From assembly GCA_024235655.1 (NCBI GenBank), contig JACKLY010000001.1, positions 682,001 through 746,000 of the forward strand: 64,000 nucleotides of DNA, written 5' to 3'. This DNA comes from Zoogloeaceae bacterium (GTDB lineage: Bacteria > Pseudomonadota > Gammaproteobacteria > Burkholderiales > Rhodocyclaceae). Below, piece after piece: positions 1 to 8,881 of the stretch; the stretch's first letter is position 1, and each line of letters begins with the position of its first letter. The notes below the pieces were generated by a model that was given only the letters and a program-made list of their open reading frames with translations, ran no database searches and was not told the DNA's origin. The position numbers and the translations under genes are program-made.

Positions 1-921
1 TTCCATCAGCCGGCAGTGCCAGCCGAGGTTCCGCGTCTGCATACCGAAACGCAGGATCATGGTCTGGCCAAGGCCCTGGATAACCAGCTCATCGAGCTGG
101 CCAGGCCGGCCCTTGAAAAGGGTGAAAAAGTCAGCATCGAGCTGCCGATCCGTAACGTCAACCGTACGGCCGGCACCATGCTTTCCGGCGAAGTTGCCAA
201 GCGCTACGGCCATGCAGGTTTGCCGGATAACACCATCCATGTGAAGTTGTCCGGTACGGCCGGCCAGAGCTTTGGTGCTTTCCTGGCCAAGGGCATCACC
301 CTCGAACTGACCGGCGAAGGCAATGACTACGTCGGCAAAGGCTTGTCGGGTGGGCGGATCATCATCAAGCCCAGCCCGGATTTCCGAGGCGATACAACGC
401 AGAACATCATTGTCGGCAATACGGTCATGTACGGTGCCATTGCTGGCGAATCGTTCTTTGCCGGCGTGGGTGGCGAACGTTTCTGCGTGCGCAATTCCGG
501 TGGCGCCGCCGTTGTCGAAGGGGTGGGCGATCACGGGTGTGAGTACATGACCGGGGGAACGGTTACTGTTCTCGGCCATACCGGCCGCAATTTTGCAGCC
601 GGCATGTCGGGCGGTATTGCCTATGTGCTGGATGAAGATGGTACCTTCAAGGGGCGTTGCAATCTGGCGCAGGTGGCACTGGAGAAAGTCCTGCCAGCTG
701 CCAGCCAGCCGAAAAACGAACCGATGCACCGGGGCGTTTCAGACGAAGAGCAATTGAAGGACATGGTGATGCGCCACGCCGAATTGACCGGCAGCGCCAA
801 GGCCAAGGCTATTCTTGCCAACTGGGACGTTTATCGTGACAAGTTTGTCAAAGTCTATCCGCACGAATACAAGCGCGCGCTGACCGAAATCGCCGCGCAG
901 CAGCAGAAGGAAGCAGCGTAA
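1..921 (+). CDS. gltB: Glutamate synthase large subunit, C-terminal part (cut by window edge)
   Basis: This is the 3' end of the NADPH-dependent glutamate synthase alpha subunit, which forms glutamate from glutamine and 2-oxoglutarate in the cytoplasm. The frame is open from base 1, so the glutaminase and FMN/Fe-S synthase domains lie outside the window. About 306 residues remain. They form the GXGXG right-handed beta-helix, visible as repeated Gly-rich turns such as GKGLSGGRIIIKP, GAIAGESFFAGVGGERF and TGGTVTVLG. A short helical tail ending EAA follows. The stop overlaps the gltD start by one base (TAATG), so the two subunits are translationally coupled. Identification is secure from the motif series and the neighbour. 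Confidence 0.96.
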   Translation, partial: FHQPAVPAEVPRLHTETQDHGLAKALDNQLIELARPALEKGEKVSIELPIRNVNRTAGTMLSGEVAKRYGHAGLPDNTIHVKLSGTAGQSFGAFLAKGITLELTGEGNDYVGKGLSGGRIIIKPSPDFRGDTTQNIIVGNTVMYGAIAGESFFAGVGGERFCVRNSGGAAVVEGVGDHGCEYMTGGTVTVLGHTGRNFAAGMSGGIAYVLDEDGTFKGRCNLAQVALEKVLPAASQPKNEPMHRGVSDEEQLKDMVMRHAELTGSAKAKAILANWDVYRDKFVKVYPHEYKRALTEIAAQQQKEAA

Positions 922-2387
922 TGGGCAAGCCAACTGGATTCCTCGAGTTTCAGCGCCTTTCCGAAGGCTATGAACCGGTCGAAAAGCGCGTCAAGCACTA
1001 CAAGGAGTTTGTCGCACATCTGTCCGATGCCGATGCCAAGGTACAAGGCGCACGTTGCATGGATTGCGGTATTCCGTTCTGCAACACGGGATGTCCGGTG
1101 AACAACATCATTCCTGACTGGAATGATCTGGTCTATCGCGGTAATTTCCAGCAGGCGCTGGAAGTGCTGCACTCGACCAACAACTTCCCGGAATTTACCG
1201 GCCGCATCTGCCCGGCACCATGTGAAGCTGCCTGTACGCTCGGCATCAATGTCGAGCCGGTGGGCATCAAGTCGATCGAGCACTTCATCATCGACAAGGG
1301 CTGGGAGAGCGGCTGGGTCAAGCCGCAGGTCGCTACGCAGAAGACCGGCAAGAAGATTGCCGTTGTCGGTTCCGGTCCGGCAGGCCTCGCCGCTGCGCAG
1401 CAACTGGCGCGCGCCGGGCATGACGTAACGGTGTTCGAGAAGAACAGCCGCATCGGCGGCCTGCTCCGCTACGGGATCCCCGACTTCAAGCTGGACAAGG
1501 CCATCATCGATCGTCGCATGCAACAGATGGAAGCCGAAGGTGTTACGTTCCGCACCAAGGTCGCCATCGGCAGCAAGGACGTGCCGGCCGGCATCATCAA
1601 CGATGCAACCGAAGTCATTTCCGCCGAGCAGCTGAAGAAGGACTTTGACGCCGTGATCCTCGCCGCCGGTTCGGAAGTGCCGCGCGACCTGCCGATCCCG
1701 GGCCGCGAGCTGAAGGGCACCTATGCCGCGCTCGAATTCCTGATCCCGCAGAACAAGGAAGTCGCCGGCGACGGCGCCAACCCGATCAACGTCAAGGGCA
1801 AGCACGTCGTCGTCATCGGCGGCGGCGATACCGGCTCCGACTGCGTCGGCACCTCGAACCGCCACGGCGCCGCCTCGGTGACCCAGTTCGAACTGATGCC
1901 GATGCCGCCGGAAGAAGAGAACAAGGCGCTGACCTGGCCGTACTGGCCGTACAAGCTGCGCACCTCGTCCTCGCATGAGGAAGGTGTGTCGCGTGACTTC
2001 GCCGTGGCGACCAAGGAGCTGGTCGGCGACGGCAAGGGCGGCATCAAGGCACTGAAGGCGGTTCGTGTCGAGTGGAAGGACGGCAAGATGGCCGAGGTCG
2101 CCGGTTCGGAATTCGAACTGCCGGCCGACTACGTCTTCCTTGCCATGGGCTTCACCAATCCGGTCGGTGCACTGCTCGAAGCCTTTGGCGTCGACAAGGA
2201 TGCGCGTGCCAATGCCAAGGCAACGACTGACGGCGAAGGCTGCTACGCGACCAATGTGGCCAAGGTCTACGCAGCCGGCGATGTGCGTCGTGGTCAATCG
2301 CTGGTGGTCTGGGCAATCCGTGAAGGCCGCCAGTGTGCCCGTGAAGTGGATCAGTTCCTGATGGGTAAAACCGATCTGCCACGCTAA
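921..2387 (+). CDS. gltD: Glutamate synthase small subunit
   Basis: The beta subunit passes electrons from NADPH through FAD and Fe-S clusters to GltB. The protein has 488 residues, the usual length. Cys46, Cys49, Cys54 and Cys58 form the N-terminal Fe-S motif (CMDCGIPFCNTGCP), and a second set occurs near residues 95-108 (ICPAPCEAAC). An FAD-binding GSGPAGLAAA fingerprint lies near residue 150 and an NADPH-binding GGGDTGSDCVG fingerprint near residue 300. The ATG overlaps the gltB stop. A strong hairpin terminator follows 20 bases after the stop and ends the operon. Confidence 0.97.
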   Translation: MGKPTGFLEFQRLSEGYEPVEKRVKHYKEFVAHLSDADAKVQGARCMDCGIPFCNTGCPVNNIIPDWNDLVYRGNFQQALEVLHSTNNFPEFTGRICPAPCEAACTLGINVEPVGIKSIEHFIIDKGWESGWVKPQVATQKTGKKIAVVGSGPAGLAAAQQLARAGHDVTVFEKNSRIGGLLRYGIPDFKLDKAIIDRRMQQMEAEGVTFRTKVAIGSKDVPAGIINDATEVISAEQLKKDFDAVILAAGSEVPRDLPIPGRELKGTYAALEFLIPQNKEVAGDGANPINVKGKHVVVIGGGDTGSDCVGTSNRHGAASVTQFELMPMPPEEENKALTWPYWPYKLRTSSSHEEGVSRDFAVATKELVGDGKGGIKALKAVRVEWKDGKMAEVAGSEFELPADYVFLAMGFTNPVGALLEAFGVDKDARANAKATTDGEGCYATNVAKVYAAGDVRRGQSLVVWAIREGRQCAREVDQFLMGKTDLPR

Positions 2388-2406
2388 GTTCGTGAACCAG
2401 CACTTC

Positions 2407-2441
2407 AAAACCCCGCTCCGGCCTCGCTGCAGCGGGGTTTT
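2407..2441 (+). terminator. Rho-independent terminator after gltBD
   Basis: An 11-bp perfect stem (AAAACCCCGCT at 2407-2417 paired with AGCGGGGTTTT at 2431-2441) has a 13-base loop and ends in a T-rich 3' arm. It lies 20 bases after the gltD stop, so it closes the glutamate synthase operon. The A-rich 5' arm could also let it work in the opposite direction. Confidence 0.85.
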
Positions 2442-2513
2442 GCTATGGGGTTTTGCTTTTTCCGCCGGCAGGCTTGTGGCATAGTGTCGCTTACTCTGGC
2501 CGGGGAGGTCCCT

Positions 2514-3257
2514 ATGAATACGGAATTGCAGAAATCCTTGCAGGTGACGGGCATGGTTGGTGGTATTGACGGCTACATGCTGATCATTCTTGGCATCATG
2601 GTCATGGCCGGTGTTCTCGGCGGTCTGGCCAATTATTTTCTTTCCGATCGTCAGGGCGAACTTTCCACCCGTGACGGAGTCAAGTACGCGACGCTCGGCA
2701 TCATTGCTGCGCTCACCGTCCCGCTTTTTCTCAACATGCTCTCCAGCAACCTGCTTGAGGCAGCACGCACCCGGCCCGTTGATTTCTTCGTCTTTGCCGG
2801 CTTCTGCCTGATCTATGTTGTGGCCTCGCGCCGGGTTTTTGAGAATGCAGCCAACAAACTGCTGTCGCAGCTTGACCAGGTAAAGCGCGACGTCAACCAG
2901 CTCAAGCAACAGAAGCGTGAAGCGCCGCCGCCAGTTGCTATCCGTGATGAATTGCCGGTCGTGCCGGCAGAGCCGGTCGCCAGGGCCGAGCCAGCGAAGG
3001 AGTCGCTCTCCTACAACGATGTCGAAATCCTGCGTGCGATTGCCGAAGAAAACTATGTCTATGGCAATCTCGTGGGGCTGACCGACAAGACCGGCCTGGG
3101 TCGCGACCTGGTCAGCAATCGCCTGACCGTGCTCAAGAATATGGGCATCATCGAAACCCGTATCAGCGACAAGAACGTACTGCATTGGTACGTCTCTCCC
3201 CGTGGCAAACAGATGCTCGGTGAAATCCTCGCCCAGGGAGAGCGCAAGAGCGCCTGA
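2514..3257 (+). CDS. Membrane protein with C-terminal winged helix (YEATS-associated-helix type)
   Basis: The predicted protein has 247 residues. I chose the ATG at 2514 because GGGGAGG sits 5-12 bases before it and the upstream in-frame start lies next to the terminator. Hydrophobic segments span about 21-43, 57-77 and 89-106. The pattern GVLGGLANYFL, then PLFLNMLSSNL, then VFAGFCLIYVVASR resembles the family named YEATS-associated helix-containing proteins; that assignment is from memory of the pattern. A coiled-coil-like stretch (107-133) and a Pro/Glu linker lead to a MarR-like winged helix (about 165-247: LGRDLVSNRLTVLKNMGIIE). It may be a membrane-tethered regulator. Function is unknown. 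It stands alone between gltD and glmU. Confidence 0.8.
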   Translation: MNTELQKSLQVTGMVGGIDGYMLIILGIMVMAGVLGGLANYFLSDRQGELSTRDGVKYATLGIIAALTVPLFLNMLSSNLLEAARTRPVDFFVFAGFCLIYVVASRRVFENAANKLLSQLDQVKRDVNQLKQQKREAPPPVAIRDELPVVPAEPVARAEPAKESLSYNDVEILRAIAEENYVYGNLVGLTDKTGLGRDLVSNRLTVLKNMGIIETRISDKNVLHWYVSPRGKQMLGEILAQGERKSA

Positions 3258-3322
3258 TCATTACCGCGCCGGGTTTCATCACGGTGCCACATATCGAACA
3301 CAGAACCCCTTGGATTGAAGTC

Positions 3323-4690
3323 ATGAGCCTCAATGTTGTCATTCTTGCCGCCGGCCAGGGCAAGCGCATGCATTCCAACCTGCCGAAAGTGCTGCATTCC
3401 GTCGCCGGCAAGCCACTGGTACAGCACGTGGTCGATACTGCCCGATCACTGTCGCCGGTCAAGCTGTGCATCGTCTATGGCCATGGTGGTGATACGGTGC
3501 GTTCGGCCCTGCCGGCTACCGATATCGCCTGGGCGCTGCAGGAACCGCAGCTCGGCACCGGGCACGCGGTGCAGCAAGCCTTGCCCCATCTCGCCAGCGA
3601 TGGAATCACGCTGGTGCTCTACGGTGACGTCCCTCTGATCCAGGCCGACACACTGCAGCGGCTGTTGCATGCAGCGGCGGATGGCCTCGCCGTATTGACG
3701 GTCGAGCTTGCCGACCCGAGTGGCTACGGGCGCATCGTCCGCGACGCTGCCGGCCGGGTGCTGCGCATCGTCGAGCAGAAGGACGCCACTCCTGAGGAAC
3801 GGGAGATACGCGAAATCAATACCGGCATCATGGCCATTCCAACCCAACGCCTCGCCGGCTGGCTGGCCGGGCTATCGAACAACAATGCCCAGCGCGAGTA
3901 CTACCTGACTGACGTGATCGCTGCAGCCGTGGCCGAGGGCGTGCCGGTGGTTGCCGCCCACCCGCAGGGTGAATGGGAAGTCCTTGGCGTCAACAGCAAG
4001 GTGCAGCTGGCGGAGCTGGAGCGCATCCAGCAGCAGCGCATCGCCAGCCAGTTGCTCGAAAGTGGTGTCGGGCTGGCCGACCCGGCGCGCATCGATGTGC
4101 GCGGTACGCTCCAGTGCGGCCGTGACGTGAGCATCGACGTCAACTGCGTTTTCGAAGGCAAGGTCGAGCTGGCAGACGCAGTCAGCATTGGCCCGAACTG
4201 CGTGCTGAAGAATGTGCGCATCGGCACCGGCGCGCGCGTTGCCGCCTTCAGTCATCTCGAAGATGCCGTCGTCGGGCCGGACTGCGTCATCGGCCCCTAT
4301 GCCCGCCTGCGTCCCGGTGCCGAGCTGGGGCCGGAAGTGCACATCGGCAACTTCGTCGAAGTGAAGAACAGCACCATTGCCGCGCAGTCGAAGGCCAATC
4401 ACCTGGCCTACATCGGCGATGCGCGCATTGGTGAGCGGGTCAACGTCGGCGCCGGCACCATCACCTGCAACTATGACGGCGCGAACAAGCACCTGACCGT
4501 GATCGAGGACGATGCCTTCATCGGTTCCGATACGCAGCTGGTAGCCCCGGTCACCGTTGGCCGTGGCGCTACCCTCGGCGCCGGAACGACGCTGACCAAG
4601 GATGCACCGGCCGATTCCCTGACCGTTTCCCGCCCCAAGCAAATGAGCCTCGCCAACTGGCAACGGCCTGTCAAAACCCCCAAGAAGTGA
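3323..4690 (+). CDS. glmU: Bifunctional N-acetylglucosamine-1-phosphate uridyltransferase / glucosamine-1-phosphate acetyltransferase
   Basis: GlmU makes UDP-GlcNAc from GlcN-1-P, acetyl-CoA and UTP for peptidoglycan and LPS synthesis in the cytoplasm. The 455-residue length is typical. The N-terminal pyrophosphorylase signature is LAAGQGKRMHSNLPKVLH, with Lys where many homologues have Thr. LYGDVPLI carries the metal-binding Asp. From about residue 250 on there is a left-handed beta-helix of hexapeptide repeats, and NYDGANKH marks the acetyltransferase site. An in-frame GTG 39 bases upstream would add a non-homologous tail, so I preferred the ATG that starts MSLNVVILAAG. Eight bases separate it from glmS. 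Confidence 0.97.
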   Translation: MSLNVVILAAGQGKRMHSNLPKVLHSVAGKPLVQHVVDTARSLSPVKLCIVYGHGGDTVRSALPATDIAWALQEPQLGTGHAVQQALPHLASDGITLVLYGDVPLIQADTLQRLLHAAADGLAVLTVELADPSGYGRIVRDAAGRVLRIVEQKDATPEEREIREINTGIMAIPTQRLAGWLAGLSNNNAQREYYLTDVIAAAVAEGVPVVAAHPQGEWEVLGVNSKVQLAELERIQQQRIASQLLESGVGLADPARIDVRGTLQCGRDVSIDVNCVFEGKVELADAVSIGPNCVLKNVRIGTGARVAAFSHLEDAVVGPDCVIGPYARLRPGAELGPEVHIGNFVEVKNSTIAAQSKANHLAYIGDARIGERVNVGAGTITCNYDGANKHLTVIEDDAFIGSDTQLVAPVTVGRGATLGAGTTLTKDAPADSLTVSRPKQMSLANWQRPVKTPKK

Positions 4691-4698
4691 GCTGAATC

Positions 4699-6525
4699 AT
4701 GTGTGGCATTGTTGCTGCGGTGGCTGACCGCAATGTTGTTCCCGTCCTCCTCGAAGGCTTGCGCAAACTTGAGTATCGCGGCTATGACTCGGCCGGCCTG
4801 GCGGTACTCAACGGCGGATTGCACCGCCTGCGCTCGGTCGGCCGTGTCGCCGAACTGGCAGCGCAGGCAGAGGAAAAGAAAACCAGCGGGGAGGCCGGCA
4901 TCGCCCATACCCGCTGGGCTACGCATGGCGCGCCATCTGAGCGCAATGCACATCCCCACATTTCGGGCGGGCTTGCCGTCGTGCATAACGGCATCATCGA
5001 AAACCACGAAGCGCTACGCCAGCAGTTGCAGGCGGATGGCTACCTTTTTACCTCGGATACCGACACCGAAGTGATCGCTCACCTCGTTGAGAAGAAGCTG
5101 CGCACGATTACCGATCTCTTCGATGCCGTCCGTGCTGCAATCACCGATCTGCAGGGCGCCTATGCGCTGGCCGTGATGCGTGAAAGCGACCCGACACGCA
5201 TCGTCGTGGCCCGCGAAGGCTCGCCACTGCTGCTCGGCATTGCCGAGGATGGTCACTACGCCGCCTCCGACGCCTCCGCCCTGCTGCAGGTCACCCGCAA
5301 CATGGTCTATCTGGAAAACGGCGACTGTGCCGAGATCAGCCGCAGCGGCCTGCGCATCAGCCGCGTTGATGGCACATTGGTCGAACGCCCGGTGATCGAG
5401 TCGCAACTGTCGGCTGATGCCGTCGAACTCGGCACCTACAGCCATTACATGCAGAAGGAAATCTTCGAGCAGCCGGATGCCCTGGCCAATACGCTGGAAA
5501 TGGTCGGCGCGGCGCGCAGCGTGCAACCCGGGCTGTTCGGTGCCGATGCGGCCGAGGTTCTCGGCGGCGCACGGCAAGTGCTGATTCTCGCCTGCGGTAC
5601 CAGCTGGCACGCTGGCCTGGTCGCCCGCTACTGGCTGGAAGCCATTGCCGGCATCCCCTGTTCGGTCGAGATTGCCAGCGAATATCGTTATCGACAAAGT
5701 GTGCCGGACGCCGACACACTGGTCGTCACCATTTCCCAATCCGGTGAAACCGCCGATACGCTGGCCGCGCTGCAACACGCCAAGTCGCTCGGCATGCTGC
5801 GTACGCTGGCTATCTGCAATGTGCCGGAATCCTCGCTGGTGCGTGAAACCGCGCTGCGCTTCATTACCCGCGCCGGCCCGGAAATTGGCGTTGCCTCGAC
5901 CAAGGCCTTCACCACCCAGCTGGCAGCGCTCTACCTGCTGACGCTGGTCATCGCCAAGTTGCGCGGCAAGCTGGATGCTGAAACCGAAACGCGCGAACTG
6001 ATTGCCTTGCGCCACGTCCCGGCCGCCGTGCAGCGTGTGCTCGATCTGGAGCCGGAAATCAAGGCCTGGGCGCAACTGTTTAGCGCCAAGCACCATGCCC
6101 TGTTCCTCGGCCGTGGGCGCCACTATCCGATTGCTTTGGAAGGCGCGCTGAAGCTCAAGGAAATTTCCTATATTCATGCCGAAGCCTACCCGGCCGGCGA
6201 ACTCAAGCATGGCCCGCTGGCGCTGGTGGACAAGGAAATGCCGGTGATTGCCGTTGCCCCCAACGATACCCTGCTGGAAAAGCTCAAATCCAACCTGCAG
6301 GAAGTCCGCGCGCGCGGTGGCGAACTGTTCGTGTTTGCCGATGCCGATTCAGAAATGTCAGATTCCGAAGGTGTGCACGTACTCCGCCTGCCGGAGCACT
6401 ATGGCGCGCTCTCCGCGCTGCTGCACGTGGTGCCGCTGCAACTGCTCTCGTACCACGTGGCGCTGGTCAAGGGCACGGATGTGGACAAGCCGCGCAACCT
6501 CGCCAAGTCGGTGACGGTTGAGTAA
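4699..6525 (+). CDS. glmS: Glutamine-fructose-6-phosphate aminotransferase (isomerizing)
   Basis: GlmS makes glucosamine-6-phosphate from fructose-6-phosphate and glutamine, the first step of the hexosamine pathway. The 608-residue length is normal. Cys2 (MCGIVAA) is the N-terminal nucleophile of the glutaminase domain, followed by RWATHG and HNGIIEN. Two SIS sugar-isomerase domains fill about 280-608, with ACGTSWHAG and SQSGETADT as phosphate-binding loops and a C-terminal end KSVTVE. It is co-transcribed with glmU. With only 8 bases between the genes there is no room for a glmS ribozyme, so metabolite control must act elsewhere. Confidence 0.97.
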   Translation: MCGIVAAVADRNVVPVLLEGLRKLEYRGYDSAGLAVLNGGLHRLRSVGRVAELAAQAEEKKTSGEAGIAHTRWATHGAPSERNAHPHISGGLAVVHNGIIENHEALRQQLQADGYLFTSDTDTEVIAHLVEKKLRTITDLFDAVRAAITDLQGAYALAVMRESDPTRIVVAREGSPLLLGIAEDGHYAASDASALLQVTRNMVYLENGDCAEISRSGLRISRVDGTLVERPVIESQLSADAVELGTYSHYMQKEIFEQPDALANTLEMVGAARSVQPGLFGADAAEVLGGARQVLILACGTSWHAGLVARYWLEAIAGIPCSVEIASEYRYRQSVPDADTLVVTISQSGETADTLAALQHAKSLGMLRTLAICNVPESSLVRETALRFITRAGPEIGVASTKAFTTQLAALYLLTLVIAKLRGKLDAETETRELIALRHVPAAVQRVLDLEPEIKAWAQLFSAKHHALFLGRGRHYPIALEGALKLKEISYIHAEAYPAGELKHGPLALVDKEMPVIAVAPNDTLLEKLKSNLQEVRARGGELFVFADADSEMSDSEGVHVLRLPEHYGALSALLHVVPLQLLSYHVALVKGTDVDKPRNLAKSVTVE

Positions 6526-6534
6526 GCAGCCCGT

Positions 6535-6885
6535 CTAGCGAGTGATCGGCGAATTCCGCCCGGAATAACGGTCACTCATCCGCATTGCCGCCTCGGCAAC
6601 CGTTGCCGAGGCGTGTTCAGCGCAATAACGATCGACAAAGGTGGCGACGGTCGATACCGACACCTCGGACACCTGCTTCGACTGATTGGCGTAGTTGTGG
6701 CCACTCAGAAAGCCTCGAACCCACTGCACGTAAGGCTCGCGTAACTCCGGGTCGGTGCGCTTCTTCCAGCCGGCGCAGGACATGTCTTCCATGTCGAGGA
6801 TTTTCAGTGGCGCGGCGGACGGTTGCGAGATCGGCGCCAGCAGGCCGATCAGCAAAAGTGGGATGAAGAACTTCGAACAGTGCAT
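6535..6885 (-). CDS. Small secreted protein of unknown function
   Basis: The predicted protein has 116 residues. The ATG at 6885 is preceded by a TGGAGG ribosome site. Residues 1-24 form a signal peptide (hydrophobic FFIPLLLIGLL, then an Ala-X-Ala-like SAA site). The mature part has two Cys (in DMSCAGW and DRYCAEH) that could pair, and aromatic or polar helical stretches (YVQWVRGFLSGHNYA). The pattern is loosely like small periplasmic HdeA or Rap1a-type proteins, but I cannot assign a family. It converges with glmS, with stop codons 9 bases apart. Confidence 0.7.
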   Translation of the reverse strand: MHCSKFFIPLLLIGLLAPISQPSAAPLKILDMEDMSCAGWKKRTDPELREPYVQWVRGFLSGHNYANQSKQVSEVSVSTVATFVDRYCAEHASATVAEAAMRMSDRYSGRNSPITR

Positions 6886-7014
6886 GGTGATTAACCTCCA
6901 GCCCGTATCGTAACTCGCCAGAAGCCCTCGCAACCAGATCGAGAAAATCGATAGATCCCGAAAGCGGGAGCGGGTCTTGCCCCACTATGCGTATTCCCGC
7001 CGTTTACGTCGACC

Positions 7015-8208
7015 TCACATCTGTCGCTTAACCCGCATCGCCAGTGCGCTCACGCCCATGAAGGCGACGCCCATCAGCACCAGCGAAATCGGCCAGCCCA
7101 GCGAATCGACAAAATGCTGGGCAGTGAAATAGCCGATGTAGCCGAGCATGGCGAGCACCGTGGTCAGCAGCAGGGCGCGACTCTGCAGTGCGACGCAGGC
7201 GTAGAGCATCGACGCCGTGACGGCGAAATACAGCAGCTCAATCGACGTCTTCTCCACCAGATCGAACAGCCCGGTATAGGCCATGGCCGAGCCGATCAGG
7301 TAGCCCAATCCGGCCAGCCGGGTTTGCCGCCCCGCTTTCTGCAGCCCGTAGGCGGCTGACATGGTGCACAAGCCGGTGAGCAGCGCCGCCCAGTTGGCTG
7401 CAGAGGCAATCGCCACCTGGTCGAACAACCCGGCATTCAGCCAGCACAGCGCCACCAGGTAAGCGAACTCGGCCAGGCTGCAATGCGGCGATTTTTCCAG
7501 TTCACCGGCAACCAGGAACAGCGAGGCGCCGAGAATGATGGCGCTGAAGCCGGCCGGCACATCGAGCATGTCGAGCCCGACCTGAAGGAAGGCATAGACA
7601 AACAGCAGCGCAGTAAAGGCCAGCACCGTCAATGCGTACTTGCGGAACAGCACGCCCTGATGCAAGGCCATCAGCCCGAATACGCTGAGTGCTGCCAGGC
7701 GCCAGTTGTCGCCTCGCGGAAACACCTCATGAATGAAAACGAACCAGCCGCCGGTCAACATGATCACAGAGGCCAGCGCGAGCGGCAGGATCAGTTTCGG
7801 AAACTTCTTTTCGTGCAGCGCGGAGACCAGCACGATCAGCAGGGTGTAGCCGATGCCCAGTGTCACCACGATGCGCATCACGCTGCCCATGCGGTTCCAG
7901 AACATGCCGATATAGGTGCTGATCCCGGCCAGAATGAAGATGGCGCCGAGATAGACGAACAGCGTCTTGGCGATCTCGCCGCTGCTGCGCTTGGCGGGGG
8001 GCGCCCCGATCAGCGCCGGGTCGTGAAAGGCGGCGGTGACATCGCTCGGAGATATGTCGTAGGTGCGCATCAGTTCGGTGATCCTGGCCAGCGCGCCCGC
8101 CTTGTCATTCACCCCCTTGACGCCGAACAGTGCCGCAAGCAACGGCCAGCCCCGCCAGCCGCCGCCGATGACGATAAGCAAGACGACCAGCAGGATAAGC
8201 ATGCTCAT
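7015..8208 (-). CDS. Polytopic membrane protein, DUF2157-like
   Basis: The predicted inner-membrane protein has 397 residues. An N-terminal hydrophobic stretch (MLILLVVLLIVIGGG) is followed by a soluble segment of about 60 residues (ARITELMRTYDISPSDVTAAF) and then roughly ten closely spaced membrane helices from residue 85 on (VYLGAIFILAGISTYIG, and so on). This arrangement resembles DUF2157-type predicted membrane proteins. The start overlaps the stop of the upstream gene in an ATGA tetranucleotide, so the two are probably translationally coupled and may work together. The biochemical function is unknown. Confidence 0.75.
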   Translation of the reverse strand: MSMLILLVVLLIVIGGGWRGWPLLAALFGVKGVNDKAGALARITELMRTYDISPSDVTAAFHDPALIGAPPAKRSSGEIAKTLFVYLGAIFILAGISTYIGMFWNRMGSVMRIVVTLGIGYTLLIVLVSALHEKKFPKLILPLALASVIMLTGGWFVFIHEVFPRGDNWRLAALSVFGLMALHQGVLFRKYALTVLAFTALLFVYAFLQVGLDMLDVPAGFSAIILGASLFLVAGELEKSPHCSLAEFAYLVALCWLNAGLFDQVAIASAANWAALLTGLCTMSAAYGLQKAGRQTRLAGLGYLIGSAMAYTGLFDLVEKTSIELLYFAVTASMLYACVALQSRALLLTTVLAMLGYIGYFTAQHFVDSLGWPISLVLMGVAFMGVSALAMRVKRQM

Positions 8209-8816
8209 GGCGAAACCACCCAGCCGATGAAGCGCACGCTATTGCCGTAGTAGGCACCATCGGTGTTGGGCAGGCGAATGCTGCGCCCGTTCTTCACCAG
8301 CTCGGCCTGGCTGCGGTAGCGCGACGAATAGAACAGGCCGGCGAAAATGTTCCGCGAGTAACCGTCGTAGCTGGTGCTGAATTGATAACCGTCGGGCGCC
8401 AGGCTCGACGAATCAACTTTCAGCGTCGCCAGATCGGGCAACTCGATCGGCGTCACCGTCGGCACCTTCTCCGCCTCGGCCGTCCGCCCGGTATTCGGCA
8501 GGAGGCCCGCCGGCAGCATCAGCGCGATTTCCTTCACCGCCCCCGTTTTCGGGTTGAAGCGCCAAAGACGCGGCTGCTGGTAGGGCTGCGTGTTGCCGTA
8601 ATAATTGACCTGCACCCGGTCACCAACCACCGCGATCTGGAAGCCGTTCGTTACGTTGTTGTAATGGTTGTAGTTGGTCGCATAAAGCACGTCATGCTGC
8701 GGCGGCGCCACCACCAGCGCCGGAATGCCCGAGATGAGCAGGAACAGCACCACCAGCACCAGAGGCAGGCCAAGACCGAATGCGATGGTCGGGTTGTTAC
8801 GAATGAAGTTTTTCAT
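8205..8816 (-). CDS. Membrane-anchored protein of unknown function, paired with the DUF2157-like gene
   Basis: The predicted protein has 203 residues. One N-terminal hydrophobic segment (about 12-36, LGLPLVLVVLFLLISGIPALVV) acts as signal anchor, leaving a periplasmic domain of about 165 residues rich in Tyr, Asn and Ser (YATNYNHYNNV, YYGNTQPYQQPRLWRFNP). A proline-rich stretch lies in the middle and the protein ends in IGWVVSP. No catalytic motif is visible. It is the first gene of a two-gene operon with the DUF2157-like gene (4-bp overlap). I do not recognise the family. Confidence 0.7.
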   Translation of the reverse strand: MKNFIRNNPTIAFGLGLPLVLVVLFLLISGIPALVVAPPQHDVLYATNYNHYNNVTNGFQIAVVGDRVQVNYYGNTQPYQQPRLWRFNPKTGAVKEIALMLPAGLLPNTGRTAEAEKVPTVTPIELPDLATLKVDSSSLAPDGYQFSTSYDGYSRNIFAGLFYSSRYRSQAELVKNGRSIRLPNTDGAYYGNSVRFIGWVVSP

Positions 8817-8881
8817 GCGGTCTGTTCCTTTGGGCGGGTGACGTTCTGGGTGACGGCTGGTTTCGACGCGCTCAAGTTTCT

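Noticed and set aside
855..3185. Open frame of 776 codons on the minus strand over gltD and the membrane protein gene
   Set aside because: It is antisense to two securely identified genes, lacks any family motif, and its composition is that of a third-position shadow in GC-rich DNA.
4691..4698. Possible glmS ribozyme or riboswitch upstream of glmS
   Set aside because: Only 8 bases separate glmU and glmS; there is no space for such an RNA.
6589..6613. 25-base hairpin CGCCTCGGCAAC-C-GTTGCCGAGGCG
   Set aside because: It lies inside the coding end of the small secreted-protein gene and has no T-tract on either strand; not a convincing terminator for glmS.
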